Positions 28,040 to 36,881 of a DNA stretch of 64,000 nucleotides are shown one piece after another (positions within the stretch are counted from its first letter, which is position 1; each line of letters begins with the position of its first letter). The notes below the pieces were generated by a model, which ran no database searches, was not told the DNA's origin, and saw nothing but the letters and a program-made list of their open reading frames with translations. The DNA is from Brachyspira murdochii DSM 12563 (GTDB lineage: Bacteria; Spirochaetota; Brachyspiria; Brachyspirales; Brachyspiraceae): the NCBI RefSeq assembly GCF_000092845.1, contig NC_014150.1, positions 1,240,001-1,304,000 on the forward strand. The letters run 5' to 3'. Position numbers and translations under genes: made by a program.

Positions 28040-29563
28040 ATGCATACAAAAATATATTCAGAAGCTCTTTACGGAATAGAAGGAATACCTATTGTAATAG
28101 AAGTTAATATATCAGAAGGACTGCCTAAATTTGATGTTGTAGGGCTTCCAGACCAAGCAGTTAATGAGGCAAAAGAAAGAGTAATAGCTGCAATAAATAA
28201 CAGCGACAGATTTTTTCCTCCAAAAAGAATAACTATCAACTTAGCACCTGCCGATATAAAAAAGACTGGAAGCATGTATGATTTGGCATTTGCTTTGGGA
28301 ATACTATCATCAAGTGCTCAGGTATTTTTTTCAGATTCTATGGAAGAGACTATTATATTAGGAGAGCTTGCTTTAGACGGAAGTGTGAGAGAAGTAAAGG
28401 GAATATTTTCAATGCTTTTAAATGCTAAAGAACTTGGAATAAAAAATGCCATTATACCATTTAACAATATGGAAGAAGCTAATATAATAGAAGGTCTTAA
28501 TCTTTATCCAGTAAAAACACTTAAAGAAGCAATAGATGCAGCCGAAGGAAAAAAGGCTTATATAGTTTCAGAAGGAAGATTTAATTTTGATACTTCTGAT
28601 GATGAAACAATAGACTTTTCAGATGTTAAGGGGCAGGAATATGCAAAAAGAGCCGCAATGATAGCCGCTGCCGGCGGACATAATTTTATAATGATAGGAG
28701 CTCCCGGATGCGGAAAAACTTTAATAGCAAAAAGAATACCTACAATACTCCCGCCTCTAACATTTGAAGAAGCATTAGAGGTAACAAAAATATATTCTTC
28801 TTACGGACTATTGTCAAAAAATATGCCTATAATAAAAAAACGCCCGTTTAGAATACCTCATCATACTTCCTCTTATGTAAGTCTTGTAGGAGGAGGAAGA
28901 AATATAAAGGCTGGAGAAATTACACTAGCACATAATGGAGTTTTATTTCTTGATGAGTTTGTAGAGTTTCAAAGCTCCGCACTTCAAACATTAAGAGAGC
29001 CTATGGAAGAAAAAACTATAACTATAAGCAGGGCAAACGGCAGTATTTCTTTTCCTGCCAACTTCACATTAATCGCTGCTATGAATCCATGTCCATGCGG
29101 TTATTACGGAGATGAAAAACATACTTGCAGATGCTCTGATATAGCTAGAAAAAAATACATCGCCAAACTTTCAGGACCTATACTAGACAGAATAGACATA
29201 TCAATAGAGGTGCGTGCTGTTGATTATAATAAAATGACTTCAAAAGCTGATGGGGAAAGTTCTAAATCTATGCGAAAAATAGTTACAAAAGCAAGAAAAA
29301 TACAGGAAAAACGATTTAAAGAAAACTCACTTAAAATATTTTCAAACTCTTCTATGGGGATAAAAGACACTGAAAAGTTCTGCATATTAGACGATAAAGC
29401 AAAAAATTTACTTAATCTCGCTATGGAAAGATTTTCAATGAGTGCAAGAAGCTATAATAAAATATTAAAAGTATCAAGAACTATAGCCGATTTGGAAGAA
29501 AAAGAGATTATAGGGGTAGACCATATAACAGAAGCACTACAGTACAGGTTTAACTTGAATTAA
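28040..29563 (+). CDS. YifB/ComM family Mg-chelatase-like ATPase
   Basis: A 507-residue AAA+ ATPase of the YifB/ComM family. The N-terminal ChlI-like domain has EVNISEGLPKFDVVGLPDQA; the ATPase core has Walker A GAPGCGKT (220-227) and LFLDEFVEF as Walker B; the C-terminus carries the conserved AAMNPCPCGYYGD and LDRIDI motifs. ComM is a hexameric helicase that promotes branch migration when foreign DNA recombines during transformation. The start follows CGGAG by 9 bases. It is a monocistronic gene between two repeat-bearing gaps. Whether it serves competence here is unknown. Confidence 0.94.
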   Translation: MHTKIYSEALYGIEGIPIVIEVNISEGLPKFDVVGLPDQAVNEAKERVIAAINNSDRFFPPKRITINLAPADIKKTGSMYDLAFALGILSSSAQVFFSDSMEETIILGELALDGSVREVKGIFSMLLNAKELGIKNAIIPFNNMEEANIIEGLNLYPVKTLKEAIDAAEGKKAYIVSEGRFNFDTSDDETIDFSDVKGQEYAKRAAMIAAAGGHNFIMIGAPGCGKTLIAKRIPTILPPLTFEEALEVTKIYSSYGLLSKNMPIIKKRPFRIPHHTSSYVSLVGGGRNIKAGEITLAHNGVLFLDEFVEFQSSALQTLREPMEEKTITISRANGSISFPANFTLIAAMNPCPCGYYGDEKHTCRCSDIARKKYIAKLSGPILDRIDISIEVRAVDYNKMTSKADGESSKSMRKIVTKARKIQEKRFKENSLKIFSNSSMGIKDTEKFCILDDKAKNLLNLAMERFSMSARSYNKILKVSRTIADLEEKEIIGVDHITEALQYRFNLN

Positions 29564-29876
29564 TTACAATTTATAATAGACTTGTTAAAAAACAATTGAA
29601 ATATAATTTTTATAAGTATTTTTATTTCTTATAAAAATATATAATAAATGTATTATATGTTTAATACAAATAAGACCGCAGGTAAATACGGCAAAATAAA
29701 AATTATATCTATATTTTAAAACTAGTCTATTATATTATTTATTTTAAATACAAAATTAATGTATTTTTCACACACTTTTTAGAAAAAAATATATTATTTG
29801 GAAATAATGCTTTAAGAACATACCATATATATGTAATTTTAACCATTTTTAATATATTTAGGTTGATATATATTAA
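29564..29876. other. Non-coding gap with an inverted R2 end
   Basis: AT-rich gap. ATAATAGACTTGTT (29573-29586) is the reverse complement of the AACAAGTCTATTA end of the R2 repeat. I see no gene, tRNA or convincing terminator in the rest. Confidence 0.4.
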
Positions 29877-29899
29877 ATATATGTTATCATAACATATAT
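29877..29899. promoter_or_regulatory. Perfect 23-bp palindrome before the AlbA_2 membrane gene
   Basis: ATATATGTTAT, one central C, then ATAACATATAT: two perfect 11-bp arms. It lies 22 bp before the ATG, where an operator or a short RNA hairpin could control expression. There is no T-run that would make it a terminator for the upstream gene. Confidence 0.5.
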
Positions 29900-29921
29900 A
29901 GGACTTTTATATGGATATGGT

Positions 29922-31400
29922 ATGAAAATTGTATCTGGCAGATTCTTCTCTAAATCTGAATTAAGAAATAGAATATTAAGAGATGTTATTATATCAATAT
30001 TGTTCTTATTTATAGTTTTTTTGGTATATATACAAATGAGAAGCCCTATACCTATTAAATTTATTTTTAAATCCCTATTTCAGGACGTAAAAACTTCTAT
30101 TGTAGAAGAATATTCCAAAATATTTTACCCTACATACTACTTCTCTATGCAGATGACGCCCATATTTGATATAGTAAATCAAGCTCCAGAAGCATATAAA
30201 ATACTTATAACCAATTTTTTTCCAAAGCATCAGTTTATAGAAAAAGCTGCTATGAAAGTAGGAAATAATTATATGTCTATAACCAAAGAAGGAAACGGAT
30301 ATAAGGTTGTAGGACATATTGTAACCAACAGTACTGAAAGCAATCAGTATGCTTCTGTACCTTTTGAACAATTAAGTATAGATTCTTTCTATGTAAAAGA
30401 TGGAAAGCCTTATATACATTTAATATACATAGCAAATGAAAATATAGCATTTGAATATATATCTCAGTTTAACGTTAATTTTAATGATATTGAGCTTAAA
30501 AACATAGAAAACATTTATGCATATCTAGTAACTGGAAACAGTAAAATTACTTTCCCAGTATCATACAACAGTACAAACAGCAATACAAATAATAATATAA
30601 CAGCACTTGATTACAATGCTATAGCCGATATTATGACTAAAGAATTTAACGGTACTAATGAAGACATGATAAAAGTATATTATAAAGATAATGTATATTG
30701 GGGATATAAGGGTTCATTCTCTGTAGCGGACAATAATATAGAAATAGGCATCATCATACCAGAAAAAGCACTTATAAATAAAATACAGGTTCCTATCATA
30801 CTATTCTTAATAGTATTTATTGCTGTTAGTGTAATACTTGTTGTTATATTAGCAATACACTATATTAGAATTATAGAGGACCTTAAAAGAAATCACATGA
30901 ATATAAAGAAAATTATTGAAGAAGGCGAAAACACTAATGTAGAGTTCAAATCCAGCCTGAGATATGACAGCAATACCGAAAAGATTAATAAAGCATTAGA
31001 AGAAGTAATCATGAAATCAATAGCTGCATTCAGCAATACAGAGGGAGGAAGATTATTTATAGGCATATCAAATGACGGTGAAATATTAGGGCTTGAACAT
31101 GACTATAGTACATTAAAACAGGCAAATAGAGATTTCTTTGAGCTTCATTTAAGAACGCTTATTGAAACCTATTATGGAAATGCTTTCTCTGCTGAGGGAA
31201 TAAGAATTGATTTTGTTACTGAAGATGAAAAAGATATATGTATAGTTTATATTAGAAAGGGAAGGGAGCCTGTATATACTAAAATTACAAATAAACAAGG
31301 GGCAAAAGAAGAGAAATTCTATATACGTGTAGGAAACTCTTCAAGAGAAATAGCTAATGCCAGCGAAATAATAGCTTATGTTAAAAAACATTTTAAATAA
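29922..31400 (+). CDS. Membrane protein with extracytoplasmic domain and cytoplasmic AlbA_2 domain
   Basis: A 492-residue two-part protein. The N-terminal half has one transmembrane helix (about 20-40), an extracytoplasmic region of about 240 residues and a second helix (about 287-312). The C-terminal half (about 330-492) is an AlbA_2 (Schlafen/divergent AAA-4) domain: NVEFKSSLRYDSNTEKI, KSIAAFSNTEGGRLFIGISN, DGEILGLEHD and a final FYIRVGNSSREIANASEI. AlbA_2 domains are usually in soluble regulators and are linked to nucleic-acid binding. Here the layout is that of a one-component membrane sensor. The extracytoplasmic part contains a Val/Asn-rich PAS- or Cache-like stretch that I cannot assign. 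Start ATG at 29922 has only a weak ribosome-binding site. Confidence 0.85.
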   Translation: MKIVSGRFFSKSELRNRILRDVIISILFLFIVFLVYIQMRSPIPIKFIFKSLFQDVKTSIVEEYSKIFYPTYYFSMQMTPIFDIVNQAPEAYKILITNFFPKHQFIEKAAMKVGNNYMSITKEGNGYKVVGHIVTNSTESNQYASVPFEQLSIDSFYVKDGKPYIHLIYIANENIAFEYISQFNVNFNDIELKNIENIYAYLVTGNSKITFPVSYNSTNSNTNNNITALDYNAIADIMTKEFNGTNEDMIKVYYKDNVYWGYKGSFSVADNNIEIGIIIPEKALINKIQVPIILFLIVFIAVSVILVVILAIHYIRIIEDLKRNHMNIKKIIEEGENTNVEFKSSLRYDSNTEKINKALEEVIMKSIAAFSNTEGGRLFIGISNDGEILGLEHDYSTLKQANRDFFELHLRTLIETYYGNAFSAEGIRIDFVTEDEKDICIVYIRKGREPVYTKITNKQGAKEEKFYIRVGNSSREIANASEIIAYVKKHFK

Positions 31401-31486
31401 TTAAGTGTTTTATGTATCTAACTTGACTATTTATAATTAATACCATATAATAATTATTATTATTAATAATAAAGGAGTGTTTATAT

Positions 31487-32419
31487 ATGTCTGTATATGA
31501 TAGTATTATAATAGGCGGAGGTCCTGCTGGTCTTTCTGCTATGCTGTATTTGGGCAGAGCTTTAACAAACTCGCTTCTAATAGAGAAAAAAGGAGCTGGC
31601 GGGCAGATGATGAGTACCGACACTGTTGAAAATTACCTAGGCTTTCCAGAAGAGATAAGCTCTTTTGAACTTGTTGCCAAAATGCAGCAGCATGCTGAAA
31701 AGTTTTCTAAAAACGAAATAGTTTATGATGAAGTTATAAAAATAGAAAATATAAAAGAAAAGATAAAAAAAGTTATCACAGCTGACGGAAAAACTTATGA
31801 AACAAAAACAATAATACTTGCTATGGGAGGCTTTGCTAAAAAATTAGGAACTAAAGGCGAGGATACTTTCTCAGCAAAAGGAGTTTCATACTGTGCTACC
31901 TGTGACGGAGCTTTCTACAGAAATAAAACTGTTGCTGTAGTAGGCGGCGGAAACAGTGCTTTTGATGAGGCTTATTTTCTTACAAGATTTGTTAATAAAA
32001 TATATTTAGTTCATAGAAGAAAAGAGTTTAGAGCTGAACCTATAAACGTAAAACATTTAACAGATACTGGAAAGGTAGAATATGTACTTGATTCTGTTAT
32101 AGATGAAATTTGCGGAGACAGTAAAGTTACAAGCATAAAAATAAAAAATGTAGCAGACGGAAGTATTCATGAACAGGCTTTAGACGGAGTATTTATATTC
32201 GTAGGACAAGAACCTGCTACTCATTTCTTAAAAGATACTGGAATAGAATTAAAAGAAAGCGGTCATATAGTTACAAATATGTCTACAATGGAAACTAATA
32301 TTGAAGGCGTATTTGCATGCGGAGATTCTGTATTCAAGCCAATACGTCAGGTTGCCAATGCCGTAGGAGAAGGTGCTGTTGCTGCCGTAAGTGCCACAAA
32401 TTATCTAAACAAAGCATAA
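31487..32419 (+). CDS. trxB: Thioredoxin reductase
   Basis: A 310-residue flavoprotein that reduces thioredoxin with NADPH. The FAD-binding motif GGGPAGLSA is near residue 10, the redox-active pair is in SYCATCDGAFY (C136, C139), and the NADPH-binding motif is VGGGNSAFDEA (about 151-161). The closing FAD motif is GVFACGDSV with RQVANAVGEGAVAA. Length is normal. AAAGGAG lies 8 bases before the ATG. It is a single-gene unit ending in a bidirectional terminator shared with mcsB. Confidence 0.97.
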   Translation: MSVYDSIIIGGGPAGLSAMLYLGRALTNSLLIEKKGAGGQMMSTDTVENYLGFPEEISSFELVAKMQQHAEKFSKNEIVYDEVIKIENIKEKIKKVITADGKTYETKTIILAMGGFAKKLGTKGEDTFSAKGVSYCATCDGAFYRNKTVAVVGGGNSAFDEAYFLTRFVNKIYLVHRRKEFRAEPINVKHLTDTGKVEYVLDSVIDEICGDSKVTSIKIKNVADGSIHEQALDGVFIFVGQEPATHFLKDTGIELKESGHIVTNMSTMETNIEGVFACGDSVFKPIRQVANAVGEGAVAAVSATNYLNKA

Positions 32420-32443
32420 TTAACATTAAAAAATAATAAACTA

Positions 32444-32492
32444 ATAAATAAATGAGCATAACTTAAAAAATTATGCTCATTTATTTTTTAAA
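32444..32492. terminator. Bidirectional terminator between trxB and mcsB
   Basis: AAATAAATGAGCATAA and TTATGCTCATTTATTTTTT form a 16-bp stem. The last codons and stop of the convergent mcsB-like gene lie inside the right arm. Confidence 0.88.
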
Positions 32493-33490
32493 ATATCTCT
32501 TATAACATTAGCTCTCATTTCATCTATATTTTTATAATAATTGCTTTTTTGGTATAACTGCTTTAAATGTCCGCTTCTTCCAGCCGCTATAATATAATAT
32601 AAAGTATCAAGCTCTAAATCCTCAAGTATACCATAATCAATACCTACTCTAAGCCATAAACTGTACTTTATAAGCTCTTTATATTTAAGAGTTCTTGCTG
32701 ATAATAATATTGCTCTGCTTCTGTATATTCTGTCTTCAATTTCTATTCTATCTAATTTTTTTATTCTGCTTCTTATTTTTTTTTCTTTTTCCGATATTTC
32801 TTTAACTTTTTCAATAATACCGTCAAGTATAAACTTCTCAGTAACCCCTATCATAATATTATTTTTTATATACATAAGCCCGTTTTTTATACTAGCTTCA
32901 AAACCCATTTTGGCACATTCATTAATAAAATAATCTATATTATCAGGAGTTTTCCAAATAAGACAAGGTATAGCCAAACATACATTTACACTCATAGCAG
33001 TACCTATTATATCAGGAGAACTTGTTAAAAATCCGAACTTCTTATCATAAGCAAAATCTATTTTTTTATCTAATTCATTTTCTATCTTATACGCCCTATT
33101 AAAACAGTCCTCAAGCTCTAATCCCCTTGCTATAGTCTGTATTTCTAAATGTTCATTAGAGTTTATCAGTAAAGATAAAGATTGATTTATATCCGTATAT
33201 AATGAAGCATTAACCAAATTTTTATTTCTTGGTATAGTAAGATTTTCTATCAGTATTCGTATATTCAAAGGAGGCTCATTAACAAGTTTTATATATTCAA
33301 AATTATGATTTAAATCTTCTATATTTGTTCTTAAAATTGTTTCAGTTTTAGTAAAATCATCTTTATCCATATGATAAAAAAATCGGATATTATCCGCATT
33401 TCTATAAATTGAAACTTTTGAATATAATACTATATTATCATCATTTCCTTTCTGATATATCCAATTTGCTATGCTGTTATTAACGGACAT
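32477..33490 (-). CDS. mcsB: McsB-like protein arginine kinase homologue, probably inactive
   Basis: A 337-residue homologue of McsB, the guanido-kinase-fold enzyme that marks proteins with phosphoarginine for ClpCP. Family architecture is clear: IANWIYQKGNDDNIVLYS at the start, GFLTSSPDIIGTAMSVNV in the middle, and RSRAILLSARTLKYKELIKY then SLWLRVGIDYGI at the end. Yet the catalytic positions are changed. The ATP-phosphate-binding SSRIRLARN becomes YSKVSIYRN; the NEEDH catalytic loop becomes NSNEH; the active-site Cys of TSCPTN is Ser in TSSPDI, and the following GTGLRAS is GTAMSVN. It overlaps mcsA by 11 bp. I infer a pseudokinase that may still bind phosphoarginine or McsA; the family call is firm, inactivity is inferred. 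Confidence 0.85.
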   Translation of the reverse strand: MSVNNSIANWIYQKGNDDNIVLYSKVSIYRNADNIRFFYHMDKDDFTKTETILRTNIEDLNHNFEYIKLVNEPPLNIRILIENLTIPRNKNLVNASLYTDINQSLSLLINSNEHLEIQTIARGLELEDCFNRAYKIENELDKKIDFAYDKKFGFLTSSPDIIGTAMSVNVCLAIPCLIWKTPDNIDYFINECAKMGFEASIKNGLMYIKNNIMIGVTEKFILDGIIEKVKEISEKEKKIRSRIKKLDRIEIEDRIYRSRAILLSARTLKYKELIKYSLWLRVGIDYGILEDLELDTLYYIIAAGRSGHLKQLYQKSNYYKNIDEMRANVIRDILKNK

Positions 33491-34028
33491 CTTTTTTTTC
33501 GCTCTTAGTTTTTTTAGATATTAGATCATGCTGAAGAGTTTCAAGTTTGTCTCTTATTAAAGCAGCCTCTTCAAAATTTTCTATTTTTATTAACAGTTCT
33601 ATTTTTTCTTTATACTCTTCTATTTTTAATTCTATATCTCTGAAACTTAAATTTTTATTAGATATTTTACCTATATGTTTATTCTCTCTATGTATTTTTT
33701 TAACAGCTTTAGACAAATCAGATTTTAAATATTCATAGCATTTAGGACAGCATACCGCCCCTGTTTTCAAAAAGTCTTCCAAAGAATAACCGCAGACTTT
33801 GCATACTTTATTAGAATTAGCAACTTTCTTCTTTTTCTTTTTTGAAGGAAGAGATCTGTAATTAGGAAACACTGTATCAATATTATCAAATTCAAGCTCA
33901 AGACATTTTTCCATAATATTGCCGTTAATCTCGCATTCTTTACATATATTTATCTGATGACGCTCATTACCTATAATTTCCTGAATATGTAATACAGCCT
34001 TCTCTTTACCGCATATATCGCATTTCAA
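33480..34028 (-). CDS. mcsA: McsA-like zinc-binding protein with UVR motif
   Basis: A 182-residue protein with four CxxC pairs (C3/C6, C29/C32, C76/C79, C94/C97), enough for two zinc sites, and a C-terminal UvrB/UvrC interaction motif (about 131-168, IENFEEAALIRDKLETL). This is the layout of McsA, the activator of McsB kinase and adaptor of Clp proteolysis in Firmicutes. The start is TTG at 34028 after AGGGG. It overlaps the mcsB-like gene. clpC and ctsR, its usual partners, are not in the window. Confidence 0.87.
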   Translation of the reverse strand: MKCDICGKEKAVLHIQEIIGNERHQINICKECEINGNIMEKCLELEFDNIDTVFPNYRSLPSKKKKKKVANSNKVCKVCGYSLEDFLKTGAVCCPKCYEYLKSDLSKAVKKIHRENKHIGKISNKNLSFRDIELKIEEYKEKIELLIKIENFEEAALIRDKLETLQHDLISKKTKSEKKDVR

Positions 34029-34105
34029 AATATATAAACCCCTAAATAACTTAGTTGCAAAATTTTATCATTTAATAAAAAAAAAAGCAAATAATTTACA
34101 TACTT

Positions 34106-34804
34106 TTACTTCAATTTAATAAAAATATTCAAGTCATCTTTGCTTGTAATCTTTATATTGTTAGATGAACATAAAACTATTTTTACATTTCCAAAATATT
34201 TACTGTATATTTCAGCATCATCTGTAGCTAGATTGGCATTTTTATCATTGATGTATTTTTCAATAGCTGTCATATAATTATCAAATTTAAATCCCTGAGG
34301 CGTAGCTGCCCTATAAAGGTATGTTCTGTCTATAGTCTCTATTATATTATTATTATCATCAGCTTTTTTTATGGTATCAACAACCTTTGAAGCTAATATT
34401 GCAGCATTATGCTCCAATACAGTATCATATAAAGATTTTATTTCTTTTCTGCTTACAAGAGGTCTAACCCCATCATGAATAAATACATAATCAGTCTTTA
34501 TATTATCTTTTATAAAAACAACAGCATTATATACCGAATATACTCTCTCACTTCCGCCTTCTATGTAGTACATATTTTTTTTTGCTTTTTCTTTTATACT
34601 CTCTTCTTTTTCTATATACTTTTTTATATTTTTTATCTCATCTTTAGAACTTACCAATACAATATTATCAAAATTAAATTTAAGCATATTTATTAAAGTA
34701 TGTATAAATATTGGCTTATTATCTACTTTTATGAACTGCTTTTTTACTTTACCGCCGAAACGTTTGGAATTTCCAGCTATTAATAATACTAAAGTTGTAT
34801 TCAT
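34106..34804 (-). CDS. ispD: 2-C-methyl-D-erythritol 4-phosphate cytidylyltransferase
   Basis: A 232-residue cytidylyltransferase of the non-mevalonate isoprenoid pathway, joining CTP with methylerythritol phosphate. The N-terminal nucleotide loop is LVLLIAGNSKRFGGKVKKQF; further signatures are GGSERVYSVYNAV, FIHDGVRPLV and TPQGFKFDNY with TDDAEIY. Length is normal. The usual partner ispF is not adjacent. It starts 5 bp after the MATE gene ends and is probably co-transcribed with it and with mcsA-mcsB. A related fold (TarI, ribitol-P cytidylyltransferase) is the main alternative. Confidence 0.87.
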   Translation of the reverse strand: MNTTLVLLIAGNSKRFGGKVKKQFIKVDNKPIFIHTLINMLKFNFDNIVLVSSKDEIKNIKKYIEKEESIKEKAKKNMYYIEGGSERVYSVYNAVVFIKDNIKTDYVFIHDGVRPLVSRKEIKSLYDTVLEHNAAILASKVVDTIKKADDNNNIIETIDRTYLYRAATPQGFKFDNYMTAIEKYINDKNANLATDDAEIYSKYFGNVKIVLCSSNNIKITSKDDLNIFIKLK

Positions 34805-34809
34805 AAATA

Positions 34810-36660
34810 TTATATCTCTTTATCATTTTCTTTATTTTTATTTTTTAAATTTTTTCTTTCTTCTTTTAACTTTTCTATTTCTGCCTTTCTTTCATCTCTA
34901 AGTTTATGTCTTGCTTCTCTCCTAGCCTGAACTTCCTCTTTCATTTTCAATTTTTTCTCTTCTTTTTCTCTTTTTCTATTTTCATTATATTCTTTTCTTT
35001 CCTGATTTATCTTATCTCTTTTTTCTTTTATCTCTTCAAGCTGCATCTTCCATTCAGCTCTTTCAAGTCTTCTCATCTCTTCTCGTTTTTTAGCCTTTTC
35101 CTCTCTCTCCTGCATCTTTTCTATTTTTTCTATTTCTTTTTCTCTAAATAGTACAAGTTTTACAGGGTCTTTTATTTTGCTCAATTTATTTCTCATCTTC
35201 TGAATATAATCTTTTCTTTTACCGATATTTTTAGGAAAAAGCTTAGCACCCAAAGAATCTATAAAAAGCCTTGTCCTTAAAACAACACTATTTTGAGTTT
35301 TCAAATTAATAACAGATACCCAAGGAACTTTTGATATAATAATAAGTGCTATAACTCCAGACATAGTATTAGAAAATAAGTTCCCCCAAAATACAGCCCA
35401 ATATGATAAATACTTTGTAGTTACAATAATAAATATAAACCTTAAAAACCATATCCTAAGTATACTAATTATAAGAGGAACCCTCGTTCTTCCAAGTCCT
35501 ATTAAAGCACCCTGCACAACCATAGTAATACCAAAACCTAATACACCTAATGCAAATATAGGCAAAGCTCCATTAGCAACATATAAATCTTCAGCCTCCC
35601 TAGTAAATAGTATAGTGATATAAGGAGTAAGAGGTATAACAATGGCTATAAGTATAATGGCTGTAACGGCACTTAATAACATACCTGTATAGCATGACTT
35701 TTTAGCTTTATCAGCATATTTAGCTCCTATATTCATACTAACCATAGTTGTAACGGCAGAACCAAATGCAGCAGGCAAATTAAAACATACTGTAGTTATA
35801 TTGTTGGCTATACCCTGACCATTTAATATAGTAGCTCCGTATTTTTCTACTTCGGTATTAATTAAGAAAAAACCTAAATTACTTAAAAAAGTAGTAAGCA
35901 TTGAAGGAACACCTATTATCATAAGTTCTTTTAAAATGGAGCTGTCAAATTTAAAATCTTTTAATGATAATTTATCATCGCTCTCTTTTACAAATAAATC
36001 ATAATACATCCAAGCTGTAACTATTAAGTATGTAGAAAATGATGCTAATACACTTCCTACTATCTTTAAATGCATAAAATAGACATATATAAAATTAAAT
36101 ACTATTTTTAGAAGAAGAAGTATAACGCTTCTTATAAAAGTAGCTTCCGGCTTACCATTGGCATTTTTTATACCATTATACAAAGCAGCCAAAAATGTCA
36201 TAGGCATAACAAAACTGTATAATGATAAATACTGATATACATTTTCTTTAATGCCGGTCTGTAAATTCATAGAAACCAATATACTTACAATATAAAGTGT
36301 AGGTCCCATAGCAATGCCGAATAAAACACCAGTAACTACTATTTGAGTTGATATCTTTTTGGCATTTGCAAAATCTCCAAGCCCGTTATACTGCCCCACT
36401 ATCGCCATAGCAGCAACTCCCAGACCTTGAGATAATGCTGTCATCATATTAACTATAGGCTCAGCAAAGTTTACACTGCTTGCTATAATAGTACCTGTAA
36501 CATTATTAAGAAAAAGTCCGTCCATAAGCGGTATTAATGACTGAACTAAAGTCATCATCAGTGTTGGTATAGAAAGCATTATTAATGTATTAGTAATAGA
36601 GCCATGAAGTATTAAATCACGCCTCGCCTCTGTTGACTGACTTTTAAAAAAATTGACCAT
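34810..36660 (-). CDS. MATE family exporter with a long charged coiled-coil tail
   Basis: A 616-residue protein. Residues about 1-460 form a complete 12-helix MATE transporter (TLMMTLVQSLIPLMDGLFLN, VAAMAIVGQYNGLG, TTMVSMNIGAKYADKAKK). About 130-150 further residues are almost purely Lys, Arg and Glu in a heptad-like pattern (EKIEKMQEREEKAKKREEMR and similar), a long cytoplasmic coiled coil that normal MATE proteins do not have. The start is the ATG at 36660 (MVNFFKSQSTEARRD), 8 bases after GAGGA; the frame is open 10 codons further up without a ribosome-binding site. The tail may tether the transporter to a cytoplasmic partner. Substrate unknown. Confidence 0.9.
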   Translation of the reverse strand: MVNFFKSQSTEARRDLILHGSITNTLIMLSIPTLMMTLVQSLIPLMDGLFLNNVTGTIIASSVNFAEPIVNMMTALSQGLGVAAMAIVGQYNGLGDFANAKKISTQIVVTGVLFGIAMGPTLYIVSILVSMNLQTGIKENVYQYLSLYSFVMPMTFLAALYNGIKNANGKPEATFIRSVILLLLKIVFNFIYVYFMHLKIVGSVLASFSTYLIVTAWMYYDLFVKESDDKLSLKDFKFDSSILKELMIIGVPSMLTTFLSNLGFFLINTEVEKYGATILNGQGIANNITTVCFNLPAAFGSAVTTMVSMNIGAKYADKAKKSCYTGMLLSAVTAIILIAIVIPLTPYITILFTREAEDLYVANGALPIFALGVLGFGITMVVQGALIGLGRTRVPLIISILRIWFLRFIFIIVTTKYLSYWAVFWGNLFSNTMSGVIALIIISKVPWVSVINLKTQNSVVLRTRLFIDSLGAKLFPKNIGKRKDYIQKMRNKLSKIKDPVKLVLFREKEIEKIEKMQEREEKAKKREEMRRLERAEWKMQLEEIKEKRDKINQERKEYNENRKREKEEKKLKMKEEVQARREARHKLRDERKAEIEKLKEERKNLKNKNKENDKEI

Positions 36661-36881
36661 ACATAATTTCCTCTTACTTATAAAAAGCACTATAAATATT
36701 ATATACTTAATAAAACAATAAATACATATAATACAAAAAATTATATTGATAAAAAAATTTATATAATGATTTTACCCGCATATAAAGACTATATTATACC
36801 AATAATAATAAAACTTTTAAAGATTATTTTAATAATATTTAAAAAATTATTCTAATTTAATAAAAAATACTAAATATACAT

